A DNA stretch of 64,000 bases, taken from Acidimicrobiaceae bacterium. Lineage in GTDB: Bacteria > Actinomycetota > Acidimicrobiia > Acidimicrobiales > Ilumatobacteraceae. The translations under genes and the position numbers were made by a program. Position 1 is the first letter of the stretch, and the number at the start of each line of letters is the position of its first letter. Of the stretch, positions 8,359 through 16,023 are shown one piece after another. A model generated the notes under the pieces. It did not search any database. It saw only the letters and a program-made list of their open reading frames with translations, and was not told the origin of the DNA. The stretch is taken from NCBI GenBank assembly GCA_020637235.1, contig JACJWG010000020.1:4987-68986 (forward strand), written 5' to 3'.

Positions 8359-9285
8359 ATGGAGCACCTGCGGTGGCTCGCCCAACCCACGTTGCACCGG
8401 CCGACGGTGATCGCCGCGTTCACCGGCTGGAACGACGGAGGCGACGCGGCGTCCAACGCGGTGCGTCACCTCGTCGAGAGCTGGGGGGCACAGCCGCTCG
8501 CCGAGATCGACCCGGAGGAGTTCACCGACTTCGCGACCGTGCGTCCGCACGTACGCCTCGCCGACGGTGCCACCCGCTCGATCGTGTGGCCGACGGTGGC
8601 GGCGTGGAGCGCCTCCACCCCCGGCGGCGACGTGATCCTGGTGCTCGGCCCCGAGCCGGCACTGCGCTGGAGGACGTTCACCCAGCAGGTGCTCGGCCTC
8701 GCGCAGCGCTTCGGCGCGGGTCTGGTCGTCACGCTCGGCGCACTGCTCGCCGACGTACCCCACACCCGGCCGGTGCAACTCATCGGCACCGCCACCGACG
8801 GGCACCTGATCTCGCGCTTCGACCTGCAGCGCAGCAGGTACGAGGGTCCCACCGGCATCGTCGGCGTGCTGCACGACGCGTGCACGTCGGCCGGCCTCGA
8901 TTCGGTGTCGCTGTGGGCCGCCGTCCCGGCGTATGCGTCGCAGGTGCCATCACCGAAGGCAGCGCTCGCCCTGGTGTCGCGAGCGTGCGGCATCATCGGC
9001 TCGCCCACCCCCGTCGGCCGGTTGTCGCACGAGGCCGCCGAGTACGAACAGCGGGTGAGCTCGCTCGTGCGCGACGACGACGATCTCGTCGGCTACGTCG
9101 CCCGCCTGGAGACCCTCGATCTCGACGACGACGACGATGACGACGTCGACGACACGATCGGGGGCGAGCTCGCCGACGACGACCTGCCGGGCGAGCGACT
9201 CGCGCCGATCGACCCTGCGTCGGTCGACAGCGACGAGCTGATGGCCGAGGTCGAGCGGTTCTTGCGCGACCAGCCCGACGACTGA
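8359..9285 (+). CDS. PAC2-family protein
   Basis: This 308-residue protein belongs to the PAC2 (proteasome assembly chaperone 2-like) family common in actinobacteria. The N-terminal signature is RPTVIAAFTGWNDGGDAASNAV, followed by a Rossmann-like core (DVILVLGPEPALRWRTF; VVTLGALLADVPHTRP) and VGVLHDACTSAGLDSVSLWAAVPAY. The C-terminal 70 residues are strongly acidic, with an uninterrupted Asp run near residue 255, and are probably disordered. No protease motif is seen. In bacteria the role is uncertain; a link to proteasome assembly or ATP-grasp partners is only inferred from family naming. Confidence 0.82.
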   Translation: MEHLRWLAQPTLHRPTVIAAFTGWNDGGDAASNAVRHLVESWGAQPLAEIDPEEFTDFATVRPHVRLADGATRSIVWPTVAAWSASTPGGDVILVLGPEPALRWRTFTQQVLGLAQRFGAGLVVTLGALLADVPHTRPVQLIGTATDGHLISRFDLQRSRYEGPTGIVGVLHDACTSAGLDSVSLWAAVPAYASQVPSPKAALALVSRACGIIGSPTPVGRLSHEAAEYEQRVSSLVRDDDDLVGYVARLETLDLDDDDDDDVDDTIGGELADDDLPGERLAPIDPASVDSDELMAEVERFLRDQPDD

Positions 9286-9286
9286 C

Positions 9287-9318
9287 GCCGGCGCCCGACG
9301 CTCGGCGCCCGGCCGGCG
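9287..9318. terminator. Hairpin between convergent genes
   Basis: The 34 bp between the PAC2 stop (9285) and the NUDIX stop (9320) are nearly all inverted repeat: GCGCCCGA pairs with TCGGCGC around CGC with one bulge, flanked by further GC pairs (GCCGG with CCGGC). It could end transcription from both sides. There is no U-tract, as is usual in high-GC actinobacteria. Confidence 0.4.
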
Positions 9319-9319
9319 A

Positions 9320-10021
9320 TCAACCCGCGTCGCCGCGCCAGATGGGTTCGCGCACCGGCTCGAAGGCCGCCTGCATCTGCAGCCCGTCGATCGCGGCGAA
9401 CGCGCTCGGCCCCCACCACGATGCGCCGGCCGTCGGGACGGGCAGCGCGTCACGCGAGAACCAGCCCACGCCCGACGTCTCGAGCGGGTGACCGGCGAGG
9501 TCGCCACCGGTGGCACGGCAGTGGAACAGCAGCAGGTACATCCCGAAGCGCGTGAACCCCATCCGCTGGCCGTCGACGACCGACAGCAGCTGCACCGGCT
9601 CGCACTCGATGCCGGTCTCCTCGTGCACCTCCTTCACGGCGACCTCGGCCGGTGAGTACCCGACGTCGGCCCACCCGGTCGGGTACAGCCAGATGCCGCT
9701 GTCGGGCCGCTGCACGAGCAGCACCTCACCGCGTTCGTTGCCCACGACCGCGCCGACGGCCACCTTGGGCGTCACGTACCCGGGCACCCCCTCACCCACG
9801 GACTCGAGCCACTCCTGCACGAAGTGGTCCTGCTCGCGGCGAACCTCGAGCGCGTCGTCGGCGGCCGCCTTGATGTCGGCGGCGACGTGGAGCACTTCCT
9901 GGAAGCGCTCCTGTTCGTAGAGGCTCTGCGTGAAGCCGAGACCGGTGCGGGCGATCGCCGCGAGCGTCTCGCTCCACCGCACGAGTTCACGGGTGAAGTC
10001 ACCGGGGCCGACGTCGCTCAC
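9320..10021 (-). CDS. NUDIX hydrolase with N-terminal helical domain
   Basis: I start this 233-residue protein at GTG 10021 (SDVGPGDFTRELVRW). An upstream in-frame ATG would add 43 low-complexity residues. Residues 1-65 are a helical domain (LVRWSETLAAIARTGLGFTQ) typical of the NUDIX_N-containing group. The NUDIX fold follows, with strand KVAVGAVVGNERGEVLLVQR and the box GWADVGYSPAEVAVKEVHEETGI (box positions about 115-137), in which the first Glu is Tyr and Arg is Lys, while the metal-binding EVHEE core is intact. Such variants occur in this subgroup. It hydrolyses an unknown nucleoside-diphosphate compound, possibly ADP-ribose. Confidence 0.8.
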   Translation of the reverse strand: MSDVGPGDFTRELVRWSETLAAIARTGLGFTQSLYEQERFQEVLHVAADIKAAADDALEVRREQDHFVQEWLESVGEGVPGYVTPKVAVGAVVGNERGEVLLVQRPDSGIWLYPTGWADVGYSPAEVAVKEVHEETGIECEPVQLLSVVDGQRMGFTRFGMYLLLFHCRATGGDLAGHPLETSGVGWFSRDALPVPTAGASWWGPSAFAAIDGLQMQAAFEPVREPIWRGDAG

Positions 10022-10122
10022 GGCCGCCGACCCTAGGGCATCCCCGTCACGACCATCGGATCCTCCCCGCGATCCGGGGTCGGCGACATCCGCGGCGGCC
10101 GTCGGTGCCGTACCGACGTCGT

Positions 10123-10620
10123 ATGCGCCCCGATCGAGTCGAGCCCGCACCCGGCCAGGAGAGCGTGTGGGACTACCCGCGCCCGCCCGCGCTGTCGCCG
10201 AGCACCGAACGCATCCGGGTCGCGCACCACGGCCGCGTGATCGCCGACAGCGTGCGGACGATCCGGGTGCTCGAGACGAGCCAGCCCCCCGCCTACTACG
10301 TGCCTCGCGGCGACGTCGACGTGTCGGTGCTGCGCCCGCAGCAGCGCCGCACGAGGTGCGAGTGGAAGGGTGACGCCACCTACTGGTCGCTCGACGTCGG
10401 CGACGGGCACGTCGTCGAGGGGGCCGCCTGGAGCTACGAGCGACCCGTGCCCGCCTACGCGGCCATCGCCGGACACCTCGCGTTCTACGCCCAGGTGCTC
10501 GACGAGTGCTGGGTCGACGACGAGCGGGTGGTGCCCAATCCCGGCATGTTCTACGGCGGCTGGATCACCCGTCGGGTGGTCGGCCCCTTCAAGGGCGCGG
10601 CCGGCACCCTGCACTGGTGA
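10123..10620 (+). CDS. DUF427 domain protein
   Basis: This 165-residue protein begins at ATG 10123 (MRPDRVEPAPGQESVWDYP). It carries the DUF427 pattern: VWDYPRPPALSPSTERIRV, then ADSVRTIRVLETSQPPAYYVPRGDV, a Cys/Trp strand (TRCEWKGDATYWSL) and a closing AFYAQVLDECWVDDERV. The fold is a small beta-sandwich of unknown function found widely in actinobacteria and proteobacteria. It is divergent from the NUDIX gene with a shared 101-bp promoter region. Two REP-like hairpins follow its stop. Confidence 0.82.
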   Translation: MRPDRVEPAPGQESVWDYPRPPALSPSTERIRVAHHGRVIADSVRTIRVLETSQPPAYYVPRGDVDVSVLRPQQRRTRCEWKGDATYWSLDVGDGHVVEGAAWSYERPVPAYAAIAGHLAFYAQVLDECWVDDERVVPNPGMFYGGWITRRVVGPFKGAAGTLHW

Positions 10621-10649
10621 CGCCGCCGCGCCCCGCCCCGTCGACCATC

Positions 10650-10686
10650 GTGAGCGAGATGCGCACCGGCTGCGCATCCGGCTCAC
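10650..10686. repeat. REP-like palindrome, copy 1
   Basis: This 37-bp unit is an imperfect palindrome: outer arms GTGAGC/GCTCAC and an inner stem GATGCGCA/TGCGCATC around CCGGC. An identical unit follows 15 bp later. Both lie between the DUF427 stop and the lipoprotein start. Confidence 0.8.
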
Positions 10687-10701
10687 GAACGAACCCGTCC
10701 C

Positions 10702-10738
10702 GTGAGCGAGATGCGCACCGGCTGCGCATCCGGCTCAC
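10702..10738. repeat. REP-like palindrome, copy 2
   Basis: This is an exact second copy of the 37-bp palindromic unit at 10650-10686, with the same outer (GTGAGC/GCTCAC) and inner (GATGCGCA/TGCGCATC) stems. As RNA, each unit folds into a strong hairpin. A pair like this could end the upstream transcript or protect its 3' end. No U-tract follows. Confidence 0.8.
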
Positions 10739-10792
10739 GAAGCGACCTGGCGAAGCGGGAGGGGCGCGAGGGGTTCGTACACTGGCCGGTCG

Positions 10793-12052
10793 ATGGGACG
10801 TCCACGCAGGCTCTCGGCGATCGCGATCGGCGTCGCGCTCGTGTCGACCGCGGCGTCGTGCTCGGACGACGAGCCGACGGGGACCTCCGTCGCCGACACG
10901 GCGTCGACGACCACGACCGCGGTGGTCGTCGACGACGGGGTGCTCACCATCGGCGTGCTGCTGCCGATCACCGGTGCCGGCAGCGAGCTCGGCACGGTGA
11001 TGCGAGACGCGATCGAACTGGCCGCCGACGAGGTGCGGGCGGCCGACGACGGCCGCCCGGTCGAGCTGATCGTCGTCGACGAGACCGAGCTCGGCGGCAC
11101 GCTTCCCCCGGCGCTGGAGGAGATCTTCGGCGAGGACGTCGACGCGATCGTCGGACCGGCGTCGAACCTGCTCACCGAACGCCTGTTGCCGATGACGGTG
11201 TCGGCGCGCGTGCTCACGTGCTCGCCCACGGCCAGCGCGATCTCGCTCGACGCCGTGCCCGATGGCGGGCTGTTCGTGCGCACGATCCCGTCCGACTCGA
11301 TGCAGGCCCGCGCCCTCGCCCGTCAGCTCGACGCGACCGGGACCGAGATCGTGCTGGCGCACGTCGACGATCCGTTCGGCGTGCCGTTCGTCGAGCGGGT
11401 TCGCAACGAGCTCAACCTGTTCGGCGCCACCGTCGTCGACGTGGTCCCCTTCGATCCGCGCCAGTCGGAGTACGGCGAGGTGGCCGACCGGATCGTCGGC
11501 TCGGGCGCTGCGACGATCGGCGTGATCGGCGATCCCGAGGCCGGACCCCGGCTGATGCAGGCACTCGGCGCGGTGGTCGATCCGGGGGTGCAGACGAGCA
11601 TCTGGATGAACGACGCGATGCGCGTGCCGCAGTCCACCAGCTACCGACGGCTGCCGAGCGGCGTGCTCGCCCTGATGCAGGGCGTGTCACCGCGGTCGTC
11701 GGTGGCCGACCCGGAGGCCGCAGCCCGCCTGCCCGAAGGTGGGCGGTTCTTCGGCGCCAATGCGTACGACTGCCTCAACCTGATCGCACTCGCCGCCCAC
11801 GAGGCCGATTCCACGATCGGGACGGCCATCGCGCAACAGGTGACGGTGGTGACGAGCGGTGGCACGCCCTGCAGCACCTACCCGACCTGTCTGACGAGTC
11901 TCGATGCCGGGCGCAGCGTCGACTACGACGGCCCGGGCGGCGCGCTCGACATCGGCGTGAGCGGCGATCCGAGCGTGGGTGCGTTCGAGCTCTATCGCTT
12001 CGGGTCGTCCGGTCTCGACGAACGCTTCGGCGACGTCGTGCGCGTGCCCTGA
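10793..12052 (+). CDS. Orphan ABC-type solute-binding lipoprotein (type I fold)
   Basis: This 419-residue protein starts at ATG 10793 with an Arg-rich N-region and a hydrophobic core ending at a lipobox Cys near residue 23 (STAASC). A Thr-rich linker follows, then the LivJ-like type I binding fold (LTIGVLLPITGAGSELGTVMRDAIELAADEV). The segment EDVDAIVGPASNLLTERLLPM and the C-terminal GALDIGVSGDPSVGAFELYRF are family features. Unlike the protein at 1033-2406, no permease or ATPase lies beside it, so it may feed another Liv-type importer or act as a sensor. It is about 40 residues shorter than that relative. Confidence 0.82.
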   Translation: MGRPRRLSAIAIGVALVSTAASCSDDEPTGTSVADTASTTTTAVVVDDGVLTIGVLLPITGAGSELGTVMRDAIELAADEVRAADDGRPVELIVVDETELGGTLPPALEEIFGEDVDAIVGPASNLLTERLLPMTVSARVLTCSPTASAISLDAVPDGGLFVRTIPSDSMQARALARQLDATGTEIVLAHVDDPFGVPFVERVRNELNLFGATVVDVVPFDPRQSEYGEVADRIVGSGAATIGVIGDPEAGPRLMQALGAVVDPGVQTSIWMNDAMRVPQSTSYRRLPSGVLALMQGVSPRSSVADPEAAARLPEGGRFFGANAYDCLNLIALAAHEADSTIGTAIAQQVTVVTSGGTPCSTYPTCLTSLDAGRSVDYDGPGGALDIGVSGDPSVGAFELYRFGSSGLDERFGDVVRVP

Positions 12053-12096
12053 CCCCACCGGGCTCGGGCCGGGACCGGGATCCGGCCGGGACCGGC

Positions 12097-12789
12097 TCAG
12101 ATCTGGTGGATCAACTGCTCCACGGGGGTGACCATCCCGACGTAGAAGGCACCGAACTCGCCGTAGAGCGCCGACGCCTCGTCGAAGCGCATCGTGTAGA
12201 CGACCTCTTTCAGGTCGTCGGGGTGCGCGGCGAAAAGGGTGACACCCCATTCGAAGTCGTCGAAGCCCGCCGAGCCGGTGACGTACTGGATCACGCGTCC
12301 CGCGAACTTGCGGCCGCTGGTGCCGTGCTCGTGCATCAGGCGCTTGCGGTCGTCGTACGCGAGCGTGAACCAGTTGGCGTGAGCTTCTCGCTTCTTGCTC
12401 ATCGGATAGAAGCACCACGCCGGCATGTCCTTGCCCTCGGGCGGGATCGTCGGATACAGGCGGGCGCGGATCATCTCCTCGGGCAGGCCCTTCGCGTACT
12501 CGCTCGACTCCGTGAGGCTGACGTAGCTGTCGACCACCTCGAGACCGGCCCGCTGCACACCGGTCTGCAGCGAACGCAACTCGCGCAGGTCGGCGTGCAT
12601 CGCCATCACCGCCACGTCGGCCTTGTGGCCGAGCATCGCGACGGTGCACACCATGACACCGTTGCTCTCGGCGGCCTTCACGGCGGCGACCAGCGCTTCG
12701 CCGTCGAACATCGGCGTCGGCTTGCAGAACAGGTGGATCACACCGAGGCCGGCGCTCGGCGAGACGGGTGCGATGGAGGAGTCGCTCAT
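12097..12789 (-). CDS. hemQ: Coproheme decarboxylase HemQ/ChdC (chlorite-dismutase fold)
   Basis: This 230-residue enzyme carries out the last step of the coproporphyrin-dependent haem pathway of monoderm bacteria: H2O2-dependent decarboxylation of coproheme to haem b. Family marks are the FYPMSKKREAHANWFTL segment (about residues 125-141), where the Tyr and Lys are the conserved active-site pair, and the MHEHGTSGRKFAGRVIQYVTGSAG stretch holding the proximal His. The early FCKP segment is also typical. The Arg needed for chlorite dismutation is not apparent, so it is HemQ rather than a chlorite dismutase. It starts 9 bp after fdhD, indicating an operon. Confidence 0.92.
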   Translation of the reverse strand: MSDSSIAPVSPSAGLGVIHLFCKPTPMFDGEALVAAVKAAESNGVMVCTVAMLGHKADVAVMAMHADLRELRSLQTGVQRAGLEVVDSYVSLTESSEYAKGLPEEMIRARLYPTIPPEGKDMPAWCFYPMSKKREAHANWFTLAYDDRKRLMHEHGTSGRKFAGRVIQYVTGSAGFDDFEWGVTLFAAHPDDLKEVVYTMRFDEASALYGEFGAFYVGMVTPVEQLIHQI

Positions 12790-12798
12790 GGCTCCACC

Positions 12799-13638
12799 CT
12801 ACGTCGGCTCGGCCAGCGAACCCCATGCGTCGTCGTCACCGATGCGCTCGGGTGCGTACACGTTGAGTCCGTCGGCGCGGGTGAATCCGACGAGCCGCAG
12901 GCCGGCGCGCCGTGCGGTCTGCACGGCCAGGCTCGTGGGCGCGCTCACCGCGACCAGCGTGCCGAACCCGGCCGCCCACGCCTTCTGCACCAGCTCGAAG
13001 CTCGCCCGACCGCTGACGTACAACCCGAGCCCGGTGGCGGGCAACGAACGGTCGAGCAACATCCGTCCGACCACCTTGTCGACCGCGTTGTGCCGCCCGA
13101 CGTCCTCCCGCACGAGCAGCACCCGCCCGGCGGCGTCGAACACCGCGGCCGCGTGCACCGCGCCGGTCGCGGCGAACAGGGTCTGGCCCGGCATCGCCGC
13201 GTCGGGCAGGCCGGCGAGCACCGGTAGGGGGATCGGCGTGGTGGCGGGCAGCGGCGCCAGCCACGTGCAGAGTTCGTCGATCGCCTCGTTGCCACAGACG
13301 CCGCAACTCGAGGTCGTGTTCCCCAGCCTCGGTGTGGGCACCGGCGCGCGGCCACCGGTGTCGACGGTGACGACGTTGAACTCACTGTCGCTCGCGGCCC
13401 CGTCGGCGCAGTAGCGCACGCCCGTGACGGGCGCGCCGTGCAGCACGCCGTCGCCGTGGCAGAAGCCCACGGCGAGCTCGAAGTCGTTGCCCGGCGTCCG
13501 CATCGTGGTCGCCACCCGATGGCCGTCGAGCTGGATGCTCATCGGCTCCTCGACGATCAGCTCGTCGGGCCCGCGACGTGCGCTGCGCCGATCGACGCGG
13601 GTGACCAGGTGGGTGTCGGTGCGACGCCGTGCAGCCAT
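12799..13638 (-). CDS. fdhD: Formate dehydrogenase accessory sulfurtransferase FdhD
   Basis: FdhD passes sulfur from a cysteine desulfurase to the molybdenum cofactor of formate dehydrogenase. The 279-residue protein has the mobile CxxC loop (SSCGVCG, about residue 110), the N-terminal DELIVEEPMSIQLDGH and TPGNDFELAVGFCHGDG segments, and the central LLVREDVGRHNAVDKVVG signature. All expected parts are present. It implies that a Mo/W formate dehydrogenase is encoded elsewhere; many of these contain selenocysteine, which fits the selenoprotein candidate at 7218 but does not prove it. hemQ follows 9 bp downstream. Confidence 0.94.
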   Translation of the reverse strand: MAARRRTDTHLVTRVDRRSARRGPDELIVEEPMSIQLDGHRVATTMRTPGNDFELAVGFCHGDGVLHGAPVTGVRYCADGAASDSEFNVVTVDTGGRAPVPTPRLGNTTSSCGVCGNEAIDELCTWLAPLPATTPIPLPVLAGLPDAAMPGQTLFAATGAVHAAAVFDAAGRVLLVREDVGRHNAVDKVVGRMLLDRSLPATGLGLYVSGRASFELVQKAWAAGFGTLVAVSAPTSLAVQTARRAGLRLVGFTRADGLNVYAPERIGDDDAWGSLAEPT

Positions 13639-13665
13639 CGCCTCGACGGTACCGGCGCTCGCCGC

Positions 13666-13716
13666 GATCAGACCGCGATCAGACCGCGATCAGACCGCGA
13701 TCAGACCGCGATCAGG
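13666..13716. repeat. 11-bp tandem array at a gene end (TGA in three frames)
   Basis: Four full copies and one partial copy of GATCAGACCGC run from 13666. Read on the minus strand, the direction of the flavoprotein gene, the unit is GCGGTCTGATC, and each copy supplies a TGA. Because 11 is not a multiple of three, consecutive copies close different frames. The real stop of the flavoprotein is the TGA at 13701-13703. Confidence 0.9.
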
Positions 13717-15149
13717 TCGAGCAGGTCGGCGCGCGAGGCGGGCCCGAGCGGCGGATCGGCCGGACGCTGGTCGCGGGTCTGCCACGCGGCCAGCACTCGC
13801 GCCCCGACGTCGGGATCGGTGGCCAGCTCGTCGGGTCGTGAGAGCAGGTTCAGGCTCCGGAAGAAGGCACGCAGCACGACCGGATCGGTGCGCATCGCCG
13901 GCAGCAGCCCGTCGCGGAGCACGGCCCGCATGAAGGTCCGTGGGTCGCTCGTGTCGGCATCGGGATCCTCGCCGGCGAGCAGTGCGGCCGCCACCCGGCG
14001 TGCCTCGGCGTCCTGGGCGACCCCTGCCTGGTACCACGGCAGGATCTCCGCCCGCAGCGACGCGTCGTATGCCAGGGCCACCTCGCGGAGATCGTCACCG
14101 AAGGCCGCGACCGCGTCCGCCATCAGATGGGCGCTCCAGAACGCGGTCGAGCATCCGCGTCCGTACAGCGGGTTGGTGCACAGCACGACGTCGCCCACCG
14201 GGATCACACCCGTGGCCACCGGCTCGCCGTCGACGACGTGGTCGCGCCACCGATTGAGCAGACCGGCCATCACGTGCACCTCGTCGGTGAGTGGTTCGCC
14301 ACGCCCGTCGAGCCACGGGGCGGTGGCGGCGAGATGCCGGGCAGTGGTGTCGAACACCACGGGATCCGCGAGCAACTTGCGCAGCTGGTCGTCGTCGACC
14401 GGTGTGGCGAGCGTGATCGAGAACGTGTCGTTGTCACCGACGAACACGCCGTACTTGAGGTAACCGAGGTCGCCGCCGATCGGGCCGGTGCGCGGCGGAG
14501 CCTCGCACCCGGGGCGCAGGCGATAGAACCGGCTGTAGTACACGATGCCGGTGTCCTCCACCTGCTCGTGCACCGGCGGTGCGCCCAGCTCGGCCAGCCA
14601 GTCGGGCAGCACCGACCGTCGCCCGTTCGCGGCGATCACCAGGTCGAACGCCGACGTCGACCCGTCGGCGAGCCGGACACCCACGACGTGCGGCCGCCCC
14701 GGCTCGTCCGCGGCGACCAGACCGACCACGGGTTCGCCGGTGCGGAACGCGACGCGGCCGTCGGCGATCGCCGCCCGGCGCAGCACCCATTCGAACGTCG
14801 TGCGCCGGCAGGCGAGCATCACGAGCTCGTCGTCACCCGGTTCACGCTCGAAGCCCACCATGGTCGGGGGCAGATCGTCGTCGACCCGCATCTCGGTCGC
14901 GCCCTCGGCGAGCAACGCAGCGTGGATGTCGGGGTACGACGTCGCCAGCATGTTGCGCAGCCGTGCCAGGAACGCGTGGCTGTGACGAACCTGCGGCGCG
15001 CCTCGGCGATCCCATGCGAAGGCCTCGTCCGCCGACGACGGCATCGGTGTGTCGTCACGCTCGAACACCGACACCTGGTGACCCTGGCGAGCGAGCGCCA
15101 GGGCTGAACCGAGACCCGCCACACCACCACCGACCACTGCCACGCGCAT
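13701..15149 (-). CDS. FAD-dependent oxidoreductase/monooxygenase
   Basis: This 482-residue flavoprotein has an N-terminal Rossmann FAD site, VVGGGVAGLGSALALARQG (residues 4-22), closed by an acidic residue in SVFERDD. A second FAD contact is the GD segment VGDVVLCTNPLYGRGCSTAF (about residue 330), in the place of the group A monooxygenase motif. The middle region binds substrate and is unlike any enzyme I can name; geranylgeranyl-reductase or hydroxylase relatives are possible. Its C-terminus (DLLDLIAV) and stop are encoded by an 11-bp tandem array. It is divergent from the response regulator. Confidence 0.8.
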   Translation of the reverse strand: MRVAVVGGGVAGLGSALALARQGHQVSVFERDDTPMPSSADEAFAWDRRGAPQVRHSHAFLARLRNMLATSYPDIHAALLAEGATEMRVDDDLPPTMVGFEREPGDDELVMLACRRTTFEWVLRRAAIADGRVAFRTGEPVVGLVAADEPGRPHVVGVRLADGSTSAFDLVIAANGRRSVLPDWLAELGAPPVHEQVEDTGIVYYSRFYRLRPGCEAPPRTGPIGGDLGYLKYGVFVGDNDTFSITLATPVDDDQLRKLLADPVVFDTTARHLAATAPWLDGRGEPLTDEVHVMAGLLNRWRDHVVDGEPVATGVIPVGDVVLCTNPLYGRGCSTAFWSAHLMADAVAAFGDDLREVALAYDASLRAEILPWYQAGVAQDAEARRVAAALLAGEDPDADTSDPRTFMRAVLRDGLLPAMRTDPVVLRAFFRSLNLLSRPDELATDPDVGARVLAAWQTRDQRPADPPLGPASRADLLDLIAV

Positions 15150-15225
15150 GTCGCGAGGCTAGGTGTGAGCGTCCGGCCGGGTCGACGGACGGTGGCGTGA
15201 CCTTTGTCGTCACGTCCGGACAGTC

Positions 15226-16023
15226 GTGACCGTGAACACCGCCACCGGATCGACGACGACCGGATCGACGACGACCGGATCGACGACCGGATCGACGACG
15301 ACCGGATCGACAGCGCCCGGCAGGAGCGCCGGTACATTCGACACCGTGCGAGATGCCGACGTGCTGCTGGTGGAGGACGCCCCCGAGTACGCGCAGATGG
15401 TGACCGCGATCCTCCGGCAGTCGAACCATCGCGTGCGCACCGCCACGACCGTCGGCGACGCGCTCGCCGCGCTCACCTCGGCGCCACCCGACCTGGTGGT
15501 GCTCGACCTCACCCTGCCCGACGGCGACGGTCTCGATCTGTGCCGCACGATCCGCGAGCGATCGAGCGCGTACATCCTGGTGCTGTCGGGCCGTGACGAG
15601 GAGATCGACAAGCTGCTCGGCTTCAAGCTCGGCGCCGACGACTACGTCACCAAACCGTTCTCGCCCCGCGAGTTCGCGGCGCGGGTGGAGGCGTTGCTGC
15701 GCCGGCCCCGCGTCGCCATGGTGAGTTCGGAGCGGGTGATCGGGCACGTCACGTTGCGCACCGAGTCACGCGAGGTGGAGGTGGCAGGGCGCCCGGTCGA
15801 GCTCACCCGCATCGAGTTCGATCTGCTCGACACCTTGAGCGCCAGCCCGAAGGTGGTGTTCACCCGAGCCCAGCTGATCGAGCGGGTGTGGGGCCCGGAC
15901 TGGTACGCCGACGACCACGTCGTCGACGTGCACATCGCCAACCTGCGCAAGAAGGTCGACCAGCCGGGCGGCACGAGTGTGGTCCGCACCGTGCGCGGCG
16001 TGGGCTACGGGCTCAACGGCTGA
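15226..16023 (+). CDS. OmpR/PhoB-family response regulator with repeat-encoded N-terminus
   Basis: This is a 265-residue DNA-binding response regulator if read from GTG 15226. A receiver domain (about residues 42-155) has the acidic pair (VEDA), the phosphoacceptor Asp in VVLDLTLPDGDG and the Lys in TKPFSPREF. A winged-helix trans_reg_C domain follows (about 170-263, ending RTVRGVGYGL). The first 36 residues are a Thr/Gly/Ser run (GSTTT repeats) from a 12/15-bp DNA repeat. The internal GTG at 15346 (DADVLLVED) may be the true start, giving 225 residues. It ends inside the convergent hybrid kinase gene (11-bp overlap). Confidence 0.85.
   Translation: MTVNTATGSTTTGSTTTGSTTGSTTTGSTAPGRSAGTFDTVRDADVLLVEDAPEYAQMVTAILRQSNHRVRTATTVGDALAALTSAPPDLVVLDLTLPDGDGLDLCRTIRERSSAYILVLSGRDEEIDKLLGFKLGADDYVTKPFSPREFAARVEALLRRPRVAMVSSERVIGHVTLRTESREVEVAGRPVELTRIEFDLLDTLSASPKVVFTRAQLIERVWGPDWYADDHVVDVHIANLRKKVDQPGGTSVVRTVRGVGYGLNG
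15237..15313. repeat. 12/15-bp in-frame tandem repeat
   Basis: About five units of the form ACCGGATCGACG(ACG) lie at the start of the response-regulator gene. They preserve its frame and would encode a Gly-Ser-Thr tail. If translation begins at 15346, the array lies in the 5' leader instead. Confidence 0.8.

Noticed and set aside
12053..12096. Hairpin terminator between the lipoprotein and hemQ genes
   Set aside because: The GGCCGGGACCGG motif is repeated directly, not inverted, so no convincing stem forms.
12097..12789. A chlorite dismutase
   Set aside because: The YPMSKKR segment and fdhD-side operon in an actinobacterium fit HemQ, and the catalytic Arg of chlorite dismutases is not apparent.
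12799..13638. fdhD as proof of selenocysteine use
   Set aside because: FdhD serves both Cys- and Sec-containing formate dehydrogenases, so it only supports the idea weakly.
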